Shown in pieces: positions 1-7,750 of a stretch of DNA of 64,000 nt (its first letter is position 1; every line of letters starts with the position of its first letter). The DNA comes from Caballeronia arvi (GTDB taxonomy: Bacteria; Pseudomonadota; Gammaproteobacteria; Burkholderiales; Burkholderiaceae): NCBI RefSeq assembly GCF_001544695.2, contig NZ_FCOM02000008.1, positions 1 to 64,000 of the forward strand. The letters are read 5' to 3'. Under the pieces are notes generated by a model. That model saw only the letters and a program-made list of their open reading frames with translations, was not told the origin of the DNA and searched no databases. A program made the position numbers and the translations under genes.

Positions 1-80
1 CTCCCGGACGAACCATTCGTCCGGAAGTGTTACCCATGTCCTGGAACAGGTGTTACCCATGTCTCCGGTCTATACACTGC
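1..80. mobile_element. Insertion-sequence end-like fragment
   Basis: A perfect hairpin (9 bp arms at 4-12 and 16-24, loop CCA) is followed by two direct copies of GTGTTACCCATGTC at 28-41 and 52-65. Repeated short motifs of this kind occur at the ends of some IS21- and IS481-type elements in Burkholderiaceae. No transposase is present in the window, so this is at most the end of an element lying to the left or a remnant. The family assignment is from memory and uncertain. Confidence 0.4.
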
Positions 81-82
81 TG

Positions 83-558
83 CAAAGAAAGTAACCAAAG
101 AAACAGCTATCCCCATCCTAAGTGCCTCACGCCGGCCGCGGCACAGGCGATTGACCTAATGGAACCCAGAGTAGCGAGTTCCCTCAAAGGTCTCACCGGG
201 CTTGGATCGCGCACGGTCTGACACATCGCACCGCATAACATACTGGTTCAGCACCTTATAGCTCCGGCCCGCTTCGCGGCCGACCGGTACATCGGGTTTG
301 CATGGCGCGCGCATTTGCTTCGCATACCGAATGTTTCCCTTGCATGCCCTTCGGGAGCGCGTAGCGCTGTGCCGGAACTGTTTCGTGCTGAACCAGTGTT
401 CTTTGCGTTATCGCTTGTCAGATCGTGCGCGATCCAAGCCGGATTCTGCTTGTGAGGGCACTCGCTACTCCGGGTTCCATTCAGCCAATCGCCTGTGCCG
501 CGGCCGGTGTGAAGTGCTTAGGCTGGGGATAGCTGTTTCTTTGGTTACTTTCTTTGCG
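83..558. repeat. Large imperfect inverted repeat, ~140 bp arms
   Basis: The arm at 83-222 and the reverse complement of 418-558 agree along almost their full length. Both carry CAAAGAAAGTAACCAAAGAA at the outer end and CTTGGATCGCGCAC near the inner end. The ~195 bp centre holds no recognisable gene. The short open frames here (27-221, 298-627, 465-650) are by-products of the repeat. Similar AAAGAAAGTAACC-type sequence is common between genes in Burkholderia genomes, so a dispersed non-coding element is likely. Confidence 0.7.
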
Positions 559-562
559 TCGA

Positions 563-592
563 CCAGAGTTGGCGCTTTAGCGCTTACTCTGG
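563..592. repeat. Stem-loop beside the inverted repeat
   Basis: The arms CCAGAGT (563-569) and ACTCTGG (586-592) enclose a second nested stem, GCGCT/AGCGC, around a TT loop. It is followed by another copy of CAAAGAAAGT, so it is probably part of the same dispersed element. The remaining bases to 684 show no gene. The stem could also help terminate porin transcription, but it has no T-run in the right place. Confidence 0.5.
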
Positions 593-684
593 TCCCGAGC
601 AAAGAAAGTGACTGCCGCCCCGCATAGGGGCAACGCCAATAAACCGACACGAAATCAGGAAATCAGGAATTCAACAACGCGCAA

Positions 685-1758
685 TCAAAACGAATGGTGA
701 ATACCCGCAAGCACGATAACCTGATTCGCCGTGCTCGACACCCCCGCTGTGAAAAACGCCGCCTTCGCCCCGCCGGTAGCATGCTCATACAACGCATTCA
801 CATAAAGCTGCGTCGATTTCGACAACATATAGATATCGCCGATTTCGAACTGCGTCCATCGTCCGCCCGCGAACGACGTCGTAGCCGCACCGCCTGCAAT
901 CCAGTTCCACGCCACCGGCTTGAAGGTAAGCCCCGCGTCGTACGTCTGGTAGGTATCAGACTGACCATTCGACTGCAACTTCACGCGCGTGTACAAACCG
1001 TGCACGACGAACTTGCCGATCTCGTATGACGCGCCCGCACCCATCACTTCCTGTTTCTCCGCCATATACGTCGCGGCGGGCTGGCCCTGGAACGTCGAGA
1101 AGCCCATCGTCGCGATCGCGGGATTGCGGTTGTGCTCATTCGAATACGTAGCCGCCGCCTTGAACGGGCCGTTCCCGTACGTGAGACCGAAGCCGTAATT
1201 GCGGCCCGTCGAGAAGTTCGTCGTGTTGCCGAGACCCATCATCGCGCCGGCCGAGAAGCCGTAGAAGTCCGCCGAGCGGAATTTCACCGAGTTGTCGTAA
1301 GGCACGACCCCCGTGTCGGCGAGTTCGTCGATATTGCCCGGATGGAACGCATACCAGCTCGCCGCCTGATAGCCCGTCGACATCGGTCCGAGCATGTCGA
1401 AGCTGAACGGCGTCTGATGACCGAGCGTCAGCGTGCCGACGTTCTGCTGCTCCAGCCCGAGATACGCCTGTCGATTCCATAGCGTGCCGGCCTTCGCGAA
1501 GTTGCCGGTGTTCGTATAGAAGCCGTTCTCCAGTTGCGCGACGGTCTTCAACCCTCCGCCCAGATCCTCGACGATACGAAAGCCCCAGCGATCGGGCTGC
1601 ATGTTGCCCTGCTCCTCCATCCATTTCGGATGGCCGCCGACATTGTTGATATATGCGATGCCGGCATCGAGGCTGCCGTAAAGCGTCACTGTGCTCTGCG
1701 CCGCCGCGCCGGTCGCGACGCCCGCTCCGATGAGCCCCGCTGCGATGATGTGCTTCAC
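685..1758 (-). CDS. Gram-negative porin (OmpC-like)
   Basis: Outer-membrane trimeric porin of the beta-proteobacterial type, letting small hydrophilic solutes into the periplasm. The 357-residue product opens with a cleavable signal peptide ending ATGAAAQ, followed by STVTLYGSLDAGI, the first strand typical of Burkholderia porins. It ends in Phe (IHHSF), the usual signal for outer-membrane assembly, and the length is normal for the family. Translation starts at GTG (1758) with AGGAG eight bases upstream. It is divergent from the Rieske operon and could supply that pathway's substrate, which is only an inference from position. Confidence 0.93.
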   Translation of the reverse strand: MKHIIAAGLIGAGVATGAAAQSTVTLYGSLDAGIAYINNVGGHPKWMEEQGNMQPDRWGFRIVEDLGGGLKTVAQLENGFYTNTGNFAKAGTLWNRQAYLGLEQQNVGTLTLGHQTPFSFDMLGPMSTGYQAASWYAFHPGNIDELADTGVVPYDNSVKFRSADFYGFSAGAMMGLGNTTNFSTGRNYGFGLTYGNGPFKAAATYSNEHNRNPAIATMGFSTFQGQPAATYMAEKQEVMGAGASYEIGKFVVHGLYTRVKLQSNGQSDTYQTYDAGLTFKPVAWNWIAGGAATTSFAGGRWTQFEIGDIYMLSKSTQLYVNALYEHATGGAKAAFFTAGVSSTANQVIVLAGIHHSF

Positions 1759-1927
1759 CCTTCGTTCTCCTGACGGTATTGTTCGAGGGCGGGCCGCGCC
1801 CGCTTCTCCTGTTGCCGTTTATTGCGCTTCCTCCCGACTTCGGCTGACGCAATCCATCGCGTCCTCCGAAAGGCCCGCCGTTGATTTATGTTTGTTCCAC
1901 CTATGAATCAACGTACTGCCTATGGAA

Positions 1928-1957
1928 AGTATAGTGAGCTTTCCTGCGTCAAAACAA
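1928..1957 (-). promoter_or_regulatory. Candidate porin promoter
   Basis: On the minus strand TTGTTT (1957-1952) and TATACT (1933-1928) are 18 bases apart, about 170 bases upstream of the porin start. This is a sequence match only. The rest of 1759-2126 shows no coding sequence. Confidence 0.4.
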
Positions 1958-2126
1958 TAAATTTCGGCACTCATCGGGTAGACCCTGACGGCTGATCCGT
2001 CGGCGCGTTTCGTGCATGAAAAGGCTTACGAATCAAGGTCGAACGCACGTCCATTCATCGGAACAAATGCGCCAGCGCACTTTTAAACGCGCCGCCTTCA
2101 GTGTTTTCACCTAGAGCGCCAGATTT

Positions 2127-2158
2127 TTGTTTTTTCCGGCTCGGACGACTCCTATAAT
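2127..2158 (+). promoter_or_regulatory. Candidate promoter of the Rieske operon
   Basis: A consensus -10 hexamer TATAAT lies at 2153-2158. The best -35 is weak (TTGTTT at 2127-2132, 20-base spacing), which would fit a regulated promoter. Transcription would begin near 2165, just before the palindrome at 2176-2193. Confidence 0.5.
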
Positions 2159-2175
2159 GCCCATACACGAACTGA

Positions 2176-2193
2176 TGTTCCTTTAGTGGAACA
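2176..2193. promoter_or_regulatory. Palindromic operator TGTTCC-N6-GGAACA
   Basis: A perfect inverted repeat, TGTTCC TTTAGT GGAACA, lies just downstream of the predicted transcription start and 28 bases before the first gene. The placement suits repression. The IclR-family regulator at 6084-6944 in the same operon is the obvious candidate to bind it. Confidence 0.6.
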
Positions 2194-2220
2194 CGGACGA
2201 ACCAGAGGAAAGGGTGAAAG

Positions 2221-2538
2221 ATGTCTGAACAATGGCGCTGCGCCGGACATGCCGGCGATCTGTCGGAAGACGCACCGATCGAATTCAAGCTCGATGACGG
2301 CGCGGAAATCGGTATCTACAAAGTGGGCGACGAGCTGTATGCGCTCGAGAACGTCTGCCCGCATGCATACGCGCTGCTGACGCAGGGTTTCGTCGATGGC
2401 GACACCGTCGAATGCCCGCTGCACGAAGCGGTGTTTCACATCCCCACGGGCAAATGCCTGAAAGAGCCCGGCGGCCGCGACCTGAAGACGTATTCGGTGC
2501 GCCTCGCCGGCGAGGAAATCCAGATCAAGGTGGCGTGA
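2221..2538 (+). CDS. Rieske [2Fe-2S] ferredoxin component of an oxygenase
   Basis: Small soluble electron carrier expected to pass electrons from the FAD reductase at 12702-13919 to the oxygenase at 2866-3927. The 105-residue protein carries the complete Rieske cluster motif C46-X-H48-X16-C65-X2-H68 (CPH...CPLH), with the rest of the fold around it. The length is normal for bacterial oxygenase ferredoxins. It is the first gene of the operon, and its stop is followed two bases later by the next start. The ATG is preceded by GGAAAGGGTGAAAG. Confidence 0.93.
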   Translation: MSEQWRCAGHAGDLSEDAPIEFKLDDGAEIGIYKVGDELYALENVCPHAYALLTQGFVDGDTVECPLHEAVFHIPTGKCLKEPGGRDLKTYSVRLAGEEIQIKVA

Positions 2539-2539
2539 C

Positions 2540-2848
2540 ATGGAAAAAGTCGTGAACTTCAATCCGAATCTCAAGCCGTGGCTCGCGCCGCAGCCGAACA
2601 ACGTCGCGGGCAAGGGCGTGATCGAGAAGCCGGGTGAAATCGAAAACTTCATCTGGCAGACGCGCAAGGCCGAGCCGACGCAATACGAAAACGACTTCGG
2701 CGACGCGCTCGAACGCGTCTTCGAAGCGGGTGCGCTTGAACTGGAGCAAGTGGTCGCGGGATTGAACCGCGACGGCTTCCGTACGCCGGAAGGCTCGGCA
2801 TGGACTGCCGATCGCCTCGCCGCCGAACTGCGCACGCTCGCTGAATAA
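2540..2848 (+). CDS. Small protein with recombinase-like helix-turn-helix C-terminus
   Basis: A 102-residue protein of unknown function between ferredoxin and oxygenase. Residues ~76-95 (LNRDGFRTPEGSAWTADRLA) resemble the DNA-binding recombinase domain of serine recombinases, which has the pattern LN..G..T..G..W. The catalytic resolvase domain is absent. The N-terminal half (NFNPNLKPWLAPQPN onward) matches nothing I recognise. Position suggests an accessory role in the oxygenase system, perhaps assembly or regulation, and not recombination. Confidence 0.75.
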   Translation: MEKVVNFNPNLKPWLAPQPNNVAGKGVIEKPGEIENFIWQTRKAEPTQYENDFGDALERVFEAGALELEQVVAGLNRDGFRTPEGSAWTADRLAAELRTLAE

Positions 2849-2865
2849 AGAAGGAGCTCTTTCAC

Positions 2866-3927
2866 ATGACGTCCCCTCAGCAAACACCCCCCGCAGCCGA
2901 TCCCGTTCAGGCTTATCTCGATCGCGGCTTGCGCAACTATTGGTATCCGGTCGCACCGAGCTGGCAAGTGGCGAATGCGCCCATCGGCCTGACGCGCCTT
3001 GGCGATCAGATCGTTCTGTGGCGCGACAACGAAGGCAAGGTGCATGCGCTCGAAGACCGCTGCCCGCATCGCGGCGCGCGTCTGTCGCTCGGCTGGAATC
3101 TCGGCGGCAGCGTCGCGTGCTGGTATCACGGCATCGAAATCGATGGCAGCGGCACCGTGCAGAAAGTGCCCGCCGTGTCCGCGTGCCCGCTCGAAGGCCA
3201 GAAGTGCGTGAAGTCGTATCCGGTCGAAGAGCACGCCGGCGCGGTCTTTCTCTGGTTCGGCGACGACGCCAACAAGGAACCCGCGCCGCTCGTGCTGCCG
3301 GAAGAACTCGTCGGCGATGAATACGCGAGCTTCCTGTGCATGTCGCACTGGAAGTGCAATTACCAGTACGCGATCGACAACGTGATGGACCCGATGCACG
3401 GTGCATATCTGCACGCGACATCGCATTCGATGGCCGAAGGCGACAAGCAGGCCGACATGCGCGTGCGCAAGACCGACACGGGCCTGATGTTCGAGAAGGT
3501 CAATCAGCGCGACGTCAACTTCGACTGGGTCGAGCTCGGCGAAACCGGCTGCCTGTGGATGCGTCTCGCGATTCCGTACAAGAAGAAGTTCGGTCCGGGC
3601 GGCAACTTCGGGATCATCGGCTTTGCTACGCCCGTCGATGACGACAACTGCCAGGTCTATTTCTGGCGCACCCGCAAGGTGTCCGGCTGGCAGCGCGACG
3701 CGTGGCGCTTCCTGTATCGCAATCGTCTGGAAGGCCTGCATTGGGCCGTGCTGGAACAAGATCGTTACGTGCTCGAAAGCCTCGCGCCGAATGCACGCAA
3801 TCACGAATTCCTCTATCAGCACGATGTCGGTATGACGCGCGTGCGCCGCATGCTGAAGCAGCGCGCGCAGCAGCATCTCGCTGCGCTCGATGCGCTGCCG
3901 AAGAACACGGAGCACGCTCATGCGTGA
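2866..3927 (+). CDS. Rieske non-heme iron oxygenase, alpha subunit
   Basis: Terminal oxygenase that would activate O2 on the pathway substrate (ring dihydroxylation, monohydroxylation or O-/N-dealkylation). The 353-residue protein has an N-terminal Rieske domain (C66-X-H68-X16-C85-X2-H88). Its catalytic domain contains N172-X2-D175-X2-H178-X4-H183, covering the electron bridge and two histidine ligands of the mononuclear iron. At ~350 residues and with no beta-subunit gene nearby, it resembles the homotrimeric phthalate/vanillate/phenoxybenzoate-type oxygenases. A strong AAGGAG lies upstream. The substrate cannot be read from the sequence. Confidence 0.93.
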   Translation: MTSPQQTPPAADPVQAYLDRGLRNYWYPVAPSWQVANAPIGLTRLGDQIVLWRDNEGKVHALEDRCPHRGARLSLGWNLGGSVACWYHGIEIDGSGTVQKVPAVSACPLEGQKCVKSYPVEEHAGAVFLWFGDDANKEPAPLVLPEELVGDEYASFLCMSHWKCNYQYAIDNVMDPMHGAYLHATSHSMAEGDKQADMRVRKTDTGLMFEKVNQRDVNFDWVELGETGCLWMRLAIPYKKKFGPGGNFGIIGFATPVDDDNCQVYFWRTRKVSGWQRDAWRFLYRNRLEGLHWAVLEQDRYVLESLAPNARNHEFLYQHDVGMTRVRRMLKQRAQQHLAALDALPKNTEHAHA

Positions 3928-4663
3928 TGCGCTTCAAGATCGCCGCGTGCTAGTCACCGGCGGCGCCCGCGGACTCGGCGCGGCGTTCGTGAAGACCCTC
4001 GTGGAAAGCGGCGCGCGCGTCGCGTTCGGCGATGTGCTACACGAAGAAGGCGAAGCGCTCGCTCGCGATGTGCCCAATGCGCACTTCTTCCCGCTCGATC
4101 TGAATGATCCGCAGAGCATCGCTGAATTCGTCGAGCAAAGCGCGAAAGCGCTGGGTGGCATCGATGGCCTCATCAACAACGCCGCGATCACTAATTCGGG
4201 CGGCAAGTCCGCCGATGAACTCACGCCGCAGACATGGGACGCCGTGATGAACGTCAACGTGCGCGGCACGTGGCTCATGAGCGTCGCGTGCCTGCCGCAT
4301 CTGAAGGCATCGGGGCGCGGGGCGATCGTGAATATCGCATCCGATACGGCGATGTGGGGCGCGCCGAAGCTGCTCGCGTATGTCGCAAGCAAGGGCGCCG
4401 TGATCGCGATGACGCGCTCGCTGGCACGCGAATTCGGCACGAGCGACGTGACCGTCAACGCAATCGCGCCCGGCCTGACCGAAGTGGAAGCGACCGCCTA
4501 CGTTCCGGCCGAGCGCCACGAGTATTACCTCAAAGGCCGCGCACTGACGCGCGCGCAAGTCCCCGACGACGTGAACGGCCCCGTGCTGTTCCTGCTCTCG
4601 GACGCGGCGCGTTTCGTGACGGGCCAGTTGCTGCCGGTGAACGGCGGCTTCGTGATGAATTGA
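3920..4663 (+). CDS. Short-chain dehydrogenase/reductase
   Basis: NAD(P)-dependent oxidoreductase of 247 residues, probably dehydrogenating a diol or alcohol formed after oxygenation. The cofactor motif TGGARGLG is at residues 13-20, then an NNAA motif, and the catalytic Y154-VAS-K158. The C-terminal LPVNGGFVMN is typical of classical SDRs. The ATG at 3920 overlaps the oxygenase stop by eight bases (ATGCGTGA), implying translational coupling, so I prefer it to the upstream in-frame ATG at 3890. Confidence 0.9.
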   Translation: MRDALQDRRVLVTGGARGLGAAFVKTLVESGARVAFGDVLHEEGEALARDVPNAHFFPLDLNDPQSIAEFVEQSAKALGGIDGLINNAAITNSGGKSADELTPQTWDAVMNVNVRGTWLMSVACLPHLKASGRGAIVNIASDTAMWGAPKLLAYVASKGAVIAMTRSLAREFGTSDVTVNAIAPGLTEVEATAYVPAERHEYYLKGRALTRAQVPDDVNGPVLFLLSDAARFVTGQLLPVNGGFVMN

Positions 4664-4692
4664 TTCGCTCTACATAGAACCTGGAGAAAGCA

Positions 4693-5220
4693 ATGGCCGA
4701 TGCAGACATCGAACGCAAATCGTGGGAAAAGCCCGCTGAAGCGAGCTTCGAGCAATGGATGGACTCGCGTGTCGCGCGCCTCGAAACGCGCCGCTACGAC
4801 TGGGACGCGCTCAAGTTCCAGGCCGACTACGACCCGAAGTATCGCCGCGCGCAGATGCGCTATGTCGGCACGGGCGGCACGGGCGTCGCGAAGGACGTGA
4901 ACACGGTCCCCGCCGGCAGCTTCACGTTTTCGACGATGGTCATTCCCGCCGGCAACATCGGGCCGAGCCACATTCATATCGACGTCGAAGAAATCTTCTT
5001 CGTGCTGCGCGGAAAGATGAAGGTGATCTGCGAGAAGGACGGGCAGACGTGGGAAGCCGTGCTCGGCGAGCGCGATCTCATTTCGGTGCCGCCTGGCGTG
5101 TATCGCACGGAGATCAATATCGGCGATGAAGACGCGCTGATGTGCGTGATGCTCGGCGCATCGAAGCCGATCACGCCGACGTATCCGCCGGATTCGCCTC
5201 TGGCCAAGCTCAAGCGCTGA
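4693..5220 (+). CDS. Cupin-domain protein
   Basis: A 175-residue single-cupin protein. The barrel spans residues ~75-155. GPSHIHIDVEEIFFVLRGK matches cupin motif 1 with its two His and Glu metal ligands. The second motif has PPGVYRTEIN where a His would often be, so metal ligation may be incomplete. Such proteins can be dioxygenases, isomerases or binding proteins, and the exact role here is unknown. A ribosome-binding GGAGA precedes the ATG. Confidence 0.85.
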   Translation: MADADIERKSWEKPAEASFEQWMDSRVARLETRRYDWDALKFQADYDPKYRRAQMRYVGTGGTGVAKDVNTVPAGSFTFSTMVIPAGNIGPSHIHIDVEEIFFVLRGKMKVICEKDGQTWEAVLGERDLISVPPGVYRTEINIGDEDALMCVMLGASKPITPTYPPDSPLAKLKR

Positions 5221-5229
5221 GACGACGAC

Positions 5230-6087
5230 ATGAACATCGAGACGCTCGCCCAGTTCCGCGCAGTGACGATCGATACCGCGCACGGCATCACGGGTTATCG
5301 CGAGGCAGGTGCTTCGCAGCGCACCCTGCCGGTGGTGTTGCTGCATGGCATCGGGTCGGGCGCGGCTTCGTGGGTGCGGCAGCTCGATGCGCTCGGCGCG
5401 AAGCGTTGCGTGTTCGCGTGGGATGCGCCGGGGTATGGCGAATCCACTCGCGTCGCCGATGAATCGCCGGTTGCGTCCGACTATGCGAACGCTTTATCCG
5501 CATGGCTCGATGCGATCGGTGTCGAGCGCTGCGTGATCGTCGGGCATTCGCTCGGCGCGATCATCGCCGGTTCGTTTGCTGCAAGCGCGCCGGAACGTGT
5601 CGCGGGCCTGTTGCTGATTTCGCCTGCGGCGGGTTACGGCGCTTCATCGAAAGAAGTACGCGAATCGAAACGCGATGCGCGTCTGTCGATGCTGAAAGAA
5701 CTCGGCCCGCAAGGACTCGCACGCGAACGCAGCGCGAACATGCTGTCGCAATACGCGGATGACGAAGCGCGCGAATGGGTCCGCTGGAACATGGCGCGCA
5801 TCGTGCCCGAAGGCTACGCGCAAGCGACGCATCTGCTTGCGAACGCCGATCTCGCCGCGGATGTCGCGCGCTTTCAAGGGCGCATTGCGGTTGCGGTTGG
5901 CGCAGAAGACACGATCACGCCGCCCGCTTCATGTCAGGTGATCGCGCAGGCCGCGAACGTCAGTCTGCAAGTGATGCCGCGCGCGGGCCATGCGGGCTAC
6001 ATCGAATCGCCCGATGCCTACACGACGCTGATCGACTCGTTTTGCCAGAGCATCGAATGTCGAATGAAAGACGGAGTAACGCAATGA
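5230..6087 (+). CDS. Alpha/beta-fold hydrolase
   Basis: Hydrolase of 285 residues, plausibly splitting an ester, lactone or C-C bond in the pathway (ring-cleavage hydrolases belong to this family). It has the oxyanion-hole region LLHGIGSGAASW, the nucleophile elbow GHSLGA (Ser ~ residue 108), an acid in the GAEDTITPP loop, and the late catalytic His in PRAGHAGYIESPD. It starts nine bases after the cupin gene and its TGA overlaps the IclR ATG. Confidence 0.88.
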   Translation: MNIETLAQFRAVTIDTAHGITGYREAGASQRTLPVVLLHGIGSGAASWVRQLDALGAKRCVFAWDAPGYGESTRVADESPVASDYANALSAWLDAIGVERCVIVGHSLGAIIAGSFAASAPERVAGLLLISPAAGYGASSKEVRESKRDARLSMLKELGPQGLARERSANMLSQYADDEAREWVRWNMARIVPEGYAQATHLLANADLAADVARFQGRIAVAVGAEDTITPPASCQVIAQAANVSLQVMPRAGHAGYIESPDAYTTLIDSFCQSIECRMKDGVTQ

Positions 6088-6944
6088 CATCCCTCGCCGC
6101 AGAAGACAACGACAAGGGCGAACCGACCTACATCGTGCCGGGCCTCGAACGCGGTCTGAAGATTCTCACCGAGTTCTCGCCGCGCGAGCCGGTGCTCGGT
6201 GCGCCCGAACTGTCGCGCCGGCTCGGCATTCCGCGCACGACGGTCTTTCGTCTGCTTCAGACGCTCGAAGCGCTCGGCTTTCTGGAGCGCGCGGACAAGG
6301 ACCGCAACTATCGCCTGGGCGTGGCCGTGCTGCGTCTCGGCTTCGAATATCTGAGCTCGCTCGAACTGACCGATCTCGGCCTGCCGATCATCGAAGCATT
6401 GCGCGATGCGACCGGCCTCACGAGCCACATCCTGATTCGCGATGGCCGCGATGTCGTGTTCGTCGCGAAGGCGCAGAGTCACGCGCCGATCTTCAGCTCG
6501 GTGAAGGTGAACGTCGGCACGCGCCTGCCCGCGCACGCAACGACGCACGGTCACGTATTGATGGGCGATCTCTCGCTCGATGAACTGCGTGCGCTGTATC
6601 CCGAAGCGCATCTCGAACGCTTCACGAAGTCGACGCCCGCAACCGTCGAGGAACTGTACGAGCGTGTGAATGAAGACGCCGAACGCGGATATGCGACGAG
6701 TCAATCGTCGTTCGAGCGCGGCATTTCAGTGGTCACGGCGCCGGTTCGCAACGACACGGGGCGCATCGTCGCCGTCATCACGACGACGATCCCGCGTCCC
6801 GAGATCGATGCCGCATTGCTCGGCAGCGGCCTCATCGACAAGGTGCGCGAAGCCGCCGATGCGCTCTCGATGCGTCTCAACTATCGTCCGGCCGCACGTT
6901 CATCGACGTCGAGCCGTTACATGAAGTCTCTGGGGTTGCAATGA
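6084..6944 (+). CDS. IclR-family regulator embedded in the Rieske operon
   Basis: A 286-residue transcription factor, probably the local repressor or activator of the cluster. It has an N-terminal winged helix (LSRRLGIPRTTVFRLLQTLE, recognition region ~ residues 48-67) and a C-terminal IclR effector-binding domain. It starts at the ATGA shared with the hydrolase stop, and its own stop shares an ATGA with the next SDR, so it lies inside the operon and is likely autoregulated. The palindrome at 2176-2193 is the best candidate site. It is clearly distinct from the IclR group in the sulfonate island. Confidence 0.9.
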   Translation: MTSLAAEDNDKGEPTYIVPGLERGLKILTEFSPREPVLGAPELSRRLGIPRTTVFRLLQTLEALGFLERADKDRNYRLGVAVLRLGFEYLSSLELTDLGLPIIEALRDATGLTSHILIRDGRDVVFVAKAQSHAPIFSSVKVNVGTRLPAHATTHGHVLMGDLSLDELRALYPEAHLERFTKSTPATVEELYERVNEDAERGYATSQSSFERGISVVTAPVRNDTGRIVAVITTTIPRPEIDAALLGSGLIDKVREAADALSMRLNYRPAARSSTSSRYMKSLGLQ

Positions 6945-7750
6945 TTCAAATCGATCTTTCAGGGCAAGTCGCGGTCGTGACCGGCGGCTCGTCGGGCATC
7001 GGCTTCGCGACGGCGCGTCTGTTTTTGCAGGCGGGTGCATCGGTGGCCATTTGCGGTCGCGACGGCGAACGGCTCGAAACCGCGCAAGTCTCGCTCGCAA
7101 AAGAATTTCCGCAAGCGCAATTGCTTGCCTCACGTTGCGACGTGCTCGATGCGGAACAAGTCGACGCATTTGCATCACAAGTCATGAAGCGCTTCGGCCG
7201 CGTCGACATGCTGGTGAACAACGCAGGCCAGGGCCGCGTGTCCACCTTCGCCGACACCACCGACGACGCCTGGCGCGACGAGCTCGAATTGAAGTACTTC
7301 AGCATCATCCGCCCGACGCGCGCCTTTCTGCCGATGCTGAAAGACGCGCCCTCGCCCGCGATCGCCTGCGTGAATTCGCTGCTCGCCTTGCAGCCCGAGC
7401 CGCACATGGTCGCGACGTCTTCCGCGCGCGCCGGCGTGCTGAGCCTCGTCAAATCGCTCGCGACGGAACTCGCGCCGCACAACATTCGCGTGAATTCGAT
7501 TCTGATCGGCATCGTTGAATCGGGGCAATGGAAGCGGCGATACGAGAACTATCTTCAACAGGCACAAGAACCGCGCCAGAGCTGGCAGCAATGGACCGCT
7601 GAGCTCGCGCGCAAGAAAAACATTCCGCTCGGCCGCTTCGGTCTGCCCGAAGAAGCCGCTCAGGCGCTCTTTTACCTTGCAACGAAGCTGTCGTCGTACA
7701 CGACCGGCAGCCATATCGATGTTTCTGGAGGCTTTGCTCGTCATGTCTGA
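6941..7750 (+). CDS. SDR-family protein with atypical active site
   Basis: Rossmann-fold SDR of 269 residues. The cofactor motif TGGSSGIG and the NNAG motif are intact. In the YxxxK position, 13 residues after S146, the sequence is T159-SSA-R163, so both catalytic Tyr and Lys are replaced. The rest of the protein shows no sign of decay and its codon use matches its neighbours. I recall related SDRs with the same PEPHMVATS-A-R stretch, so this may be a conserved subgroup with altered chemistry. It overlaps the IclR stop by ATGA. Confidence 0.85.
   Translation: MIQIDLSGQVAVVTGGSSGIGFATARLFLQAGASVAICGRDGERLETAQVSLAKEFPQAQLLASRCDVLDAEQVDAFASQVMKRFGRVDMLVNNAGQGRVSTFADTTDDAWRDELELKYFSIIRPTRAFLPMLKDAPSPAIACVNSLLALQPEPHMVATSSARAGVLSLVKSLATELAPHNIRVNSILIGIVESGQWKRRYENYLQQAQEPRQSWQQWTAELARKKNIPLGRFGLPEEAAQALFYLATKLSSYTTGSHIDVSGGFARHV

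Noticed and set aside
27-650. Three short open frames at the left edge (27-221, 298-627, 465-650)
   Set aside because: They lie on the arms and core of the inverted repeat, two are mirror readings of the same repeat, and none has a ribosome site or family resemblance.
7515-7742. N-terminal extension of the ThDP enzyme frame
   Set aside because: It is an out-of-frame reading of the SDR gene; the family N-terminus begins at the ATG at 7743 with a coupled overlap.
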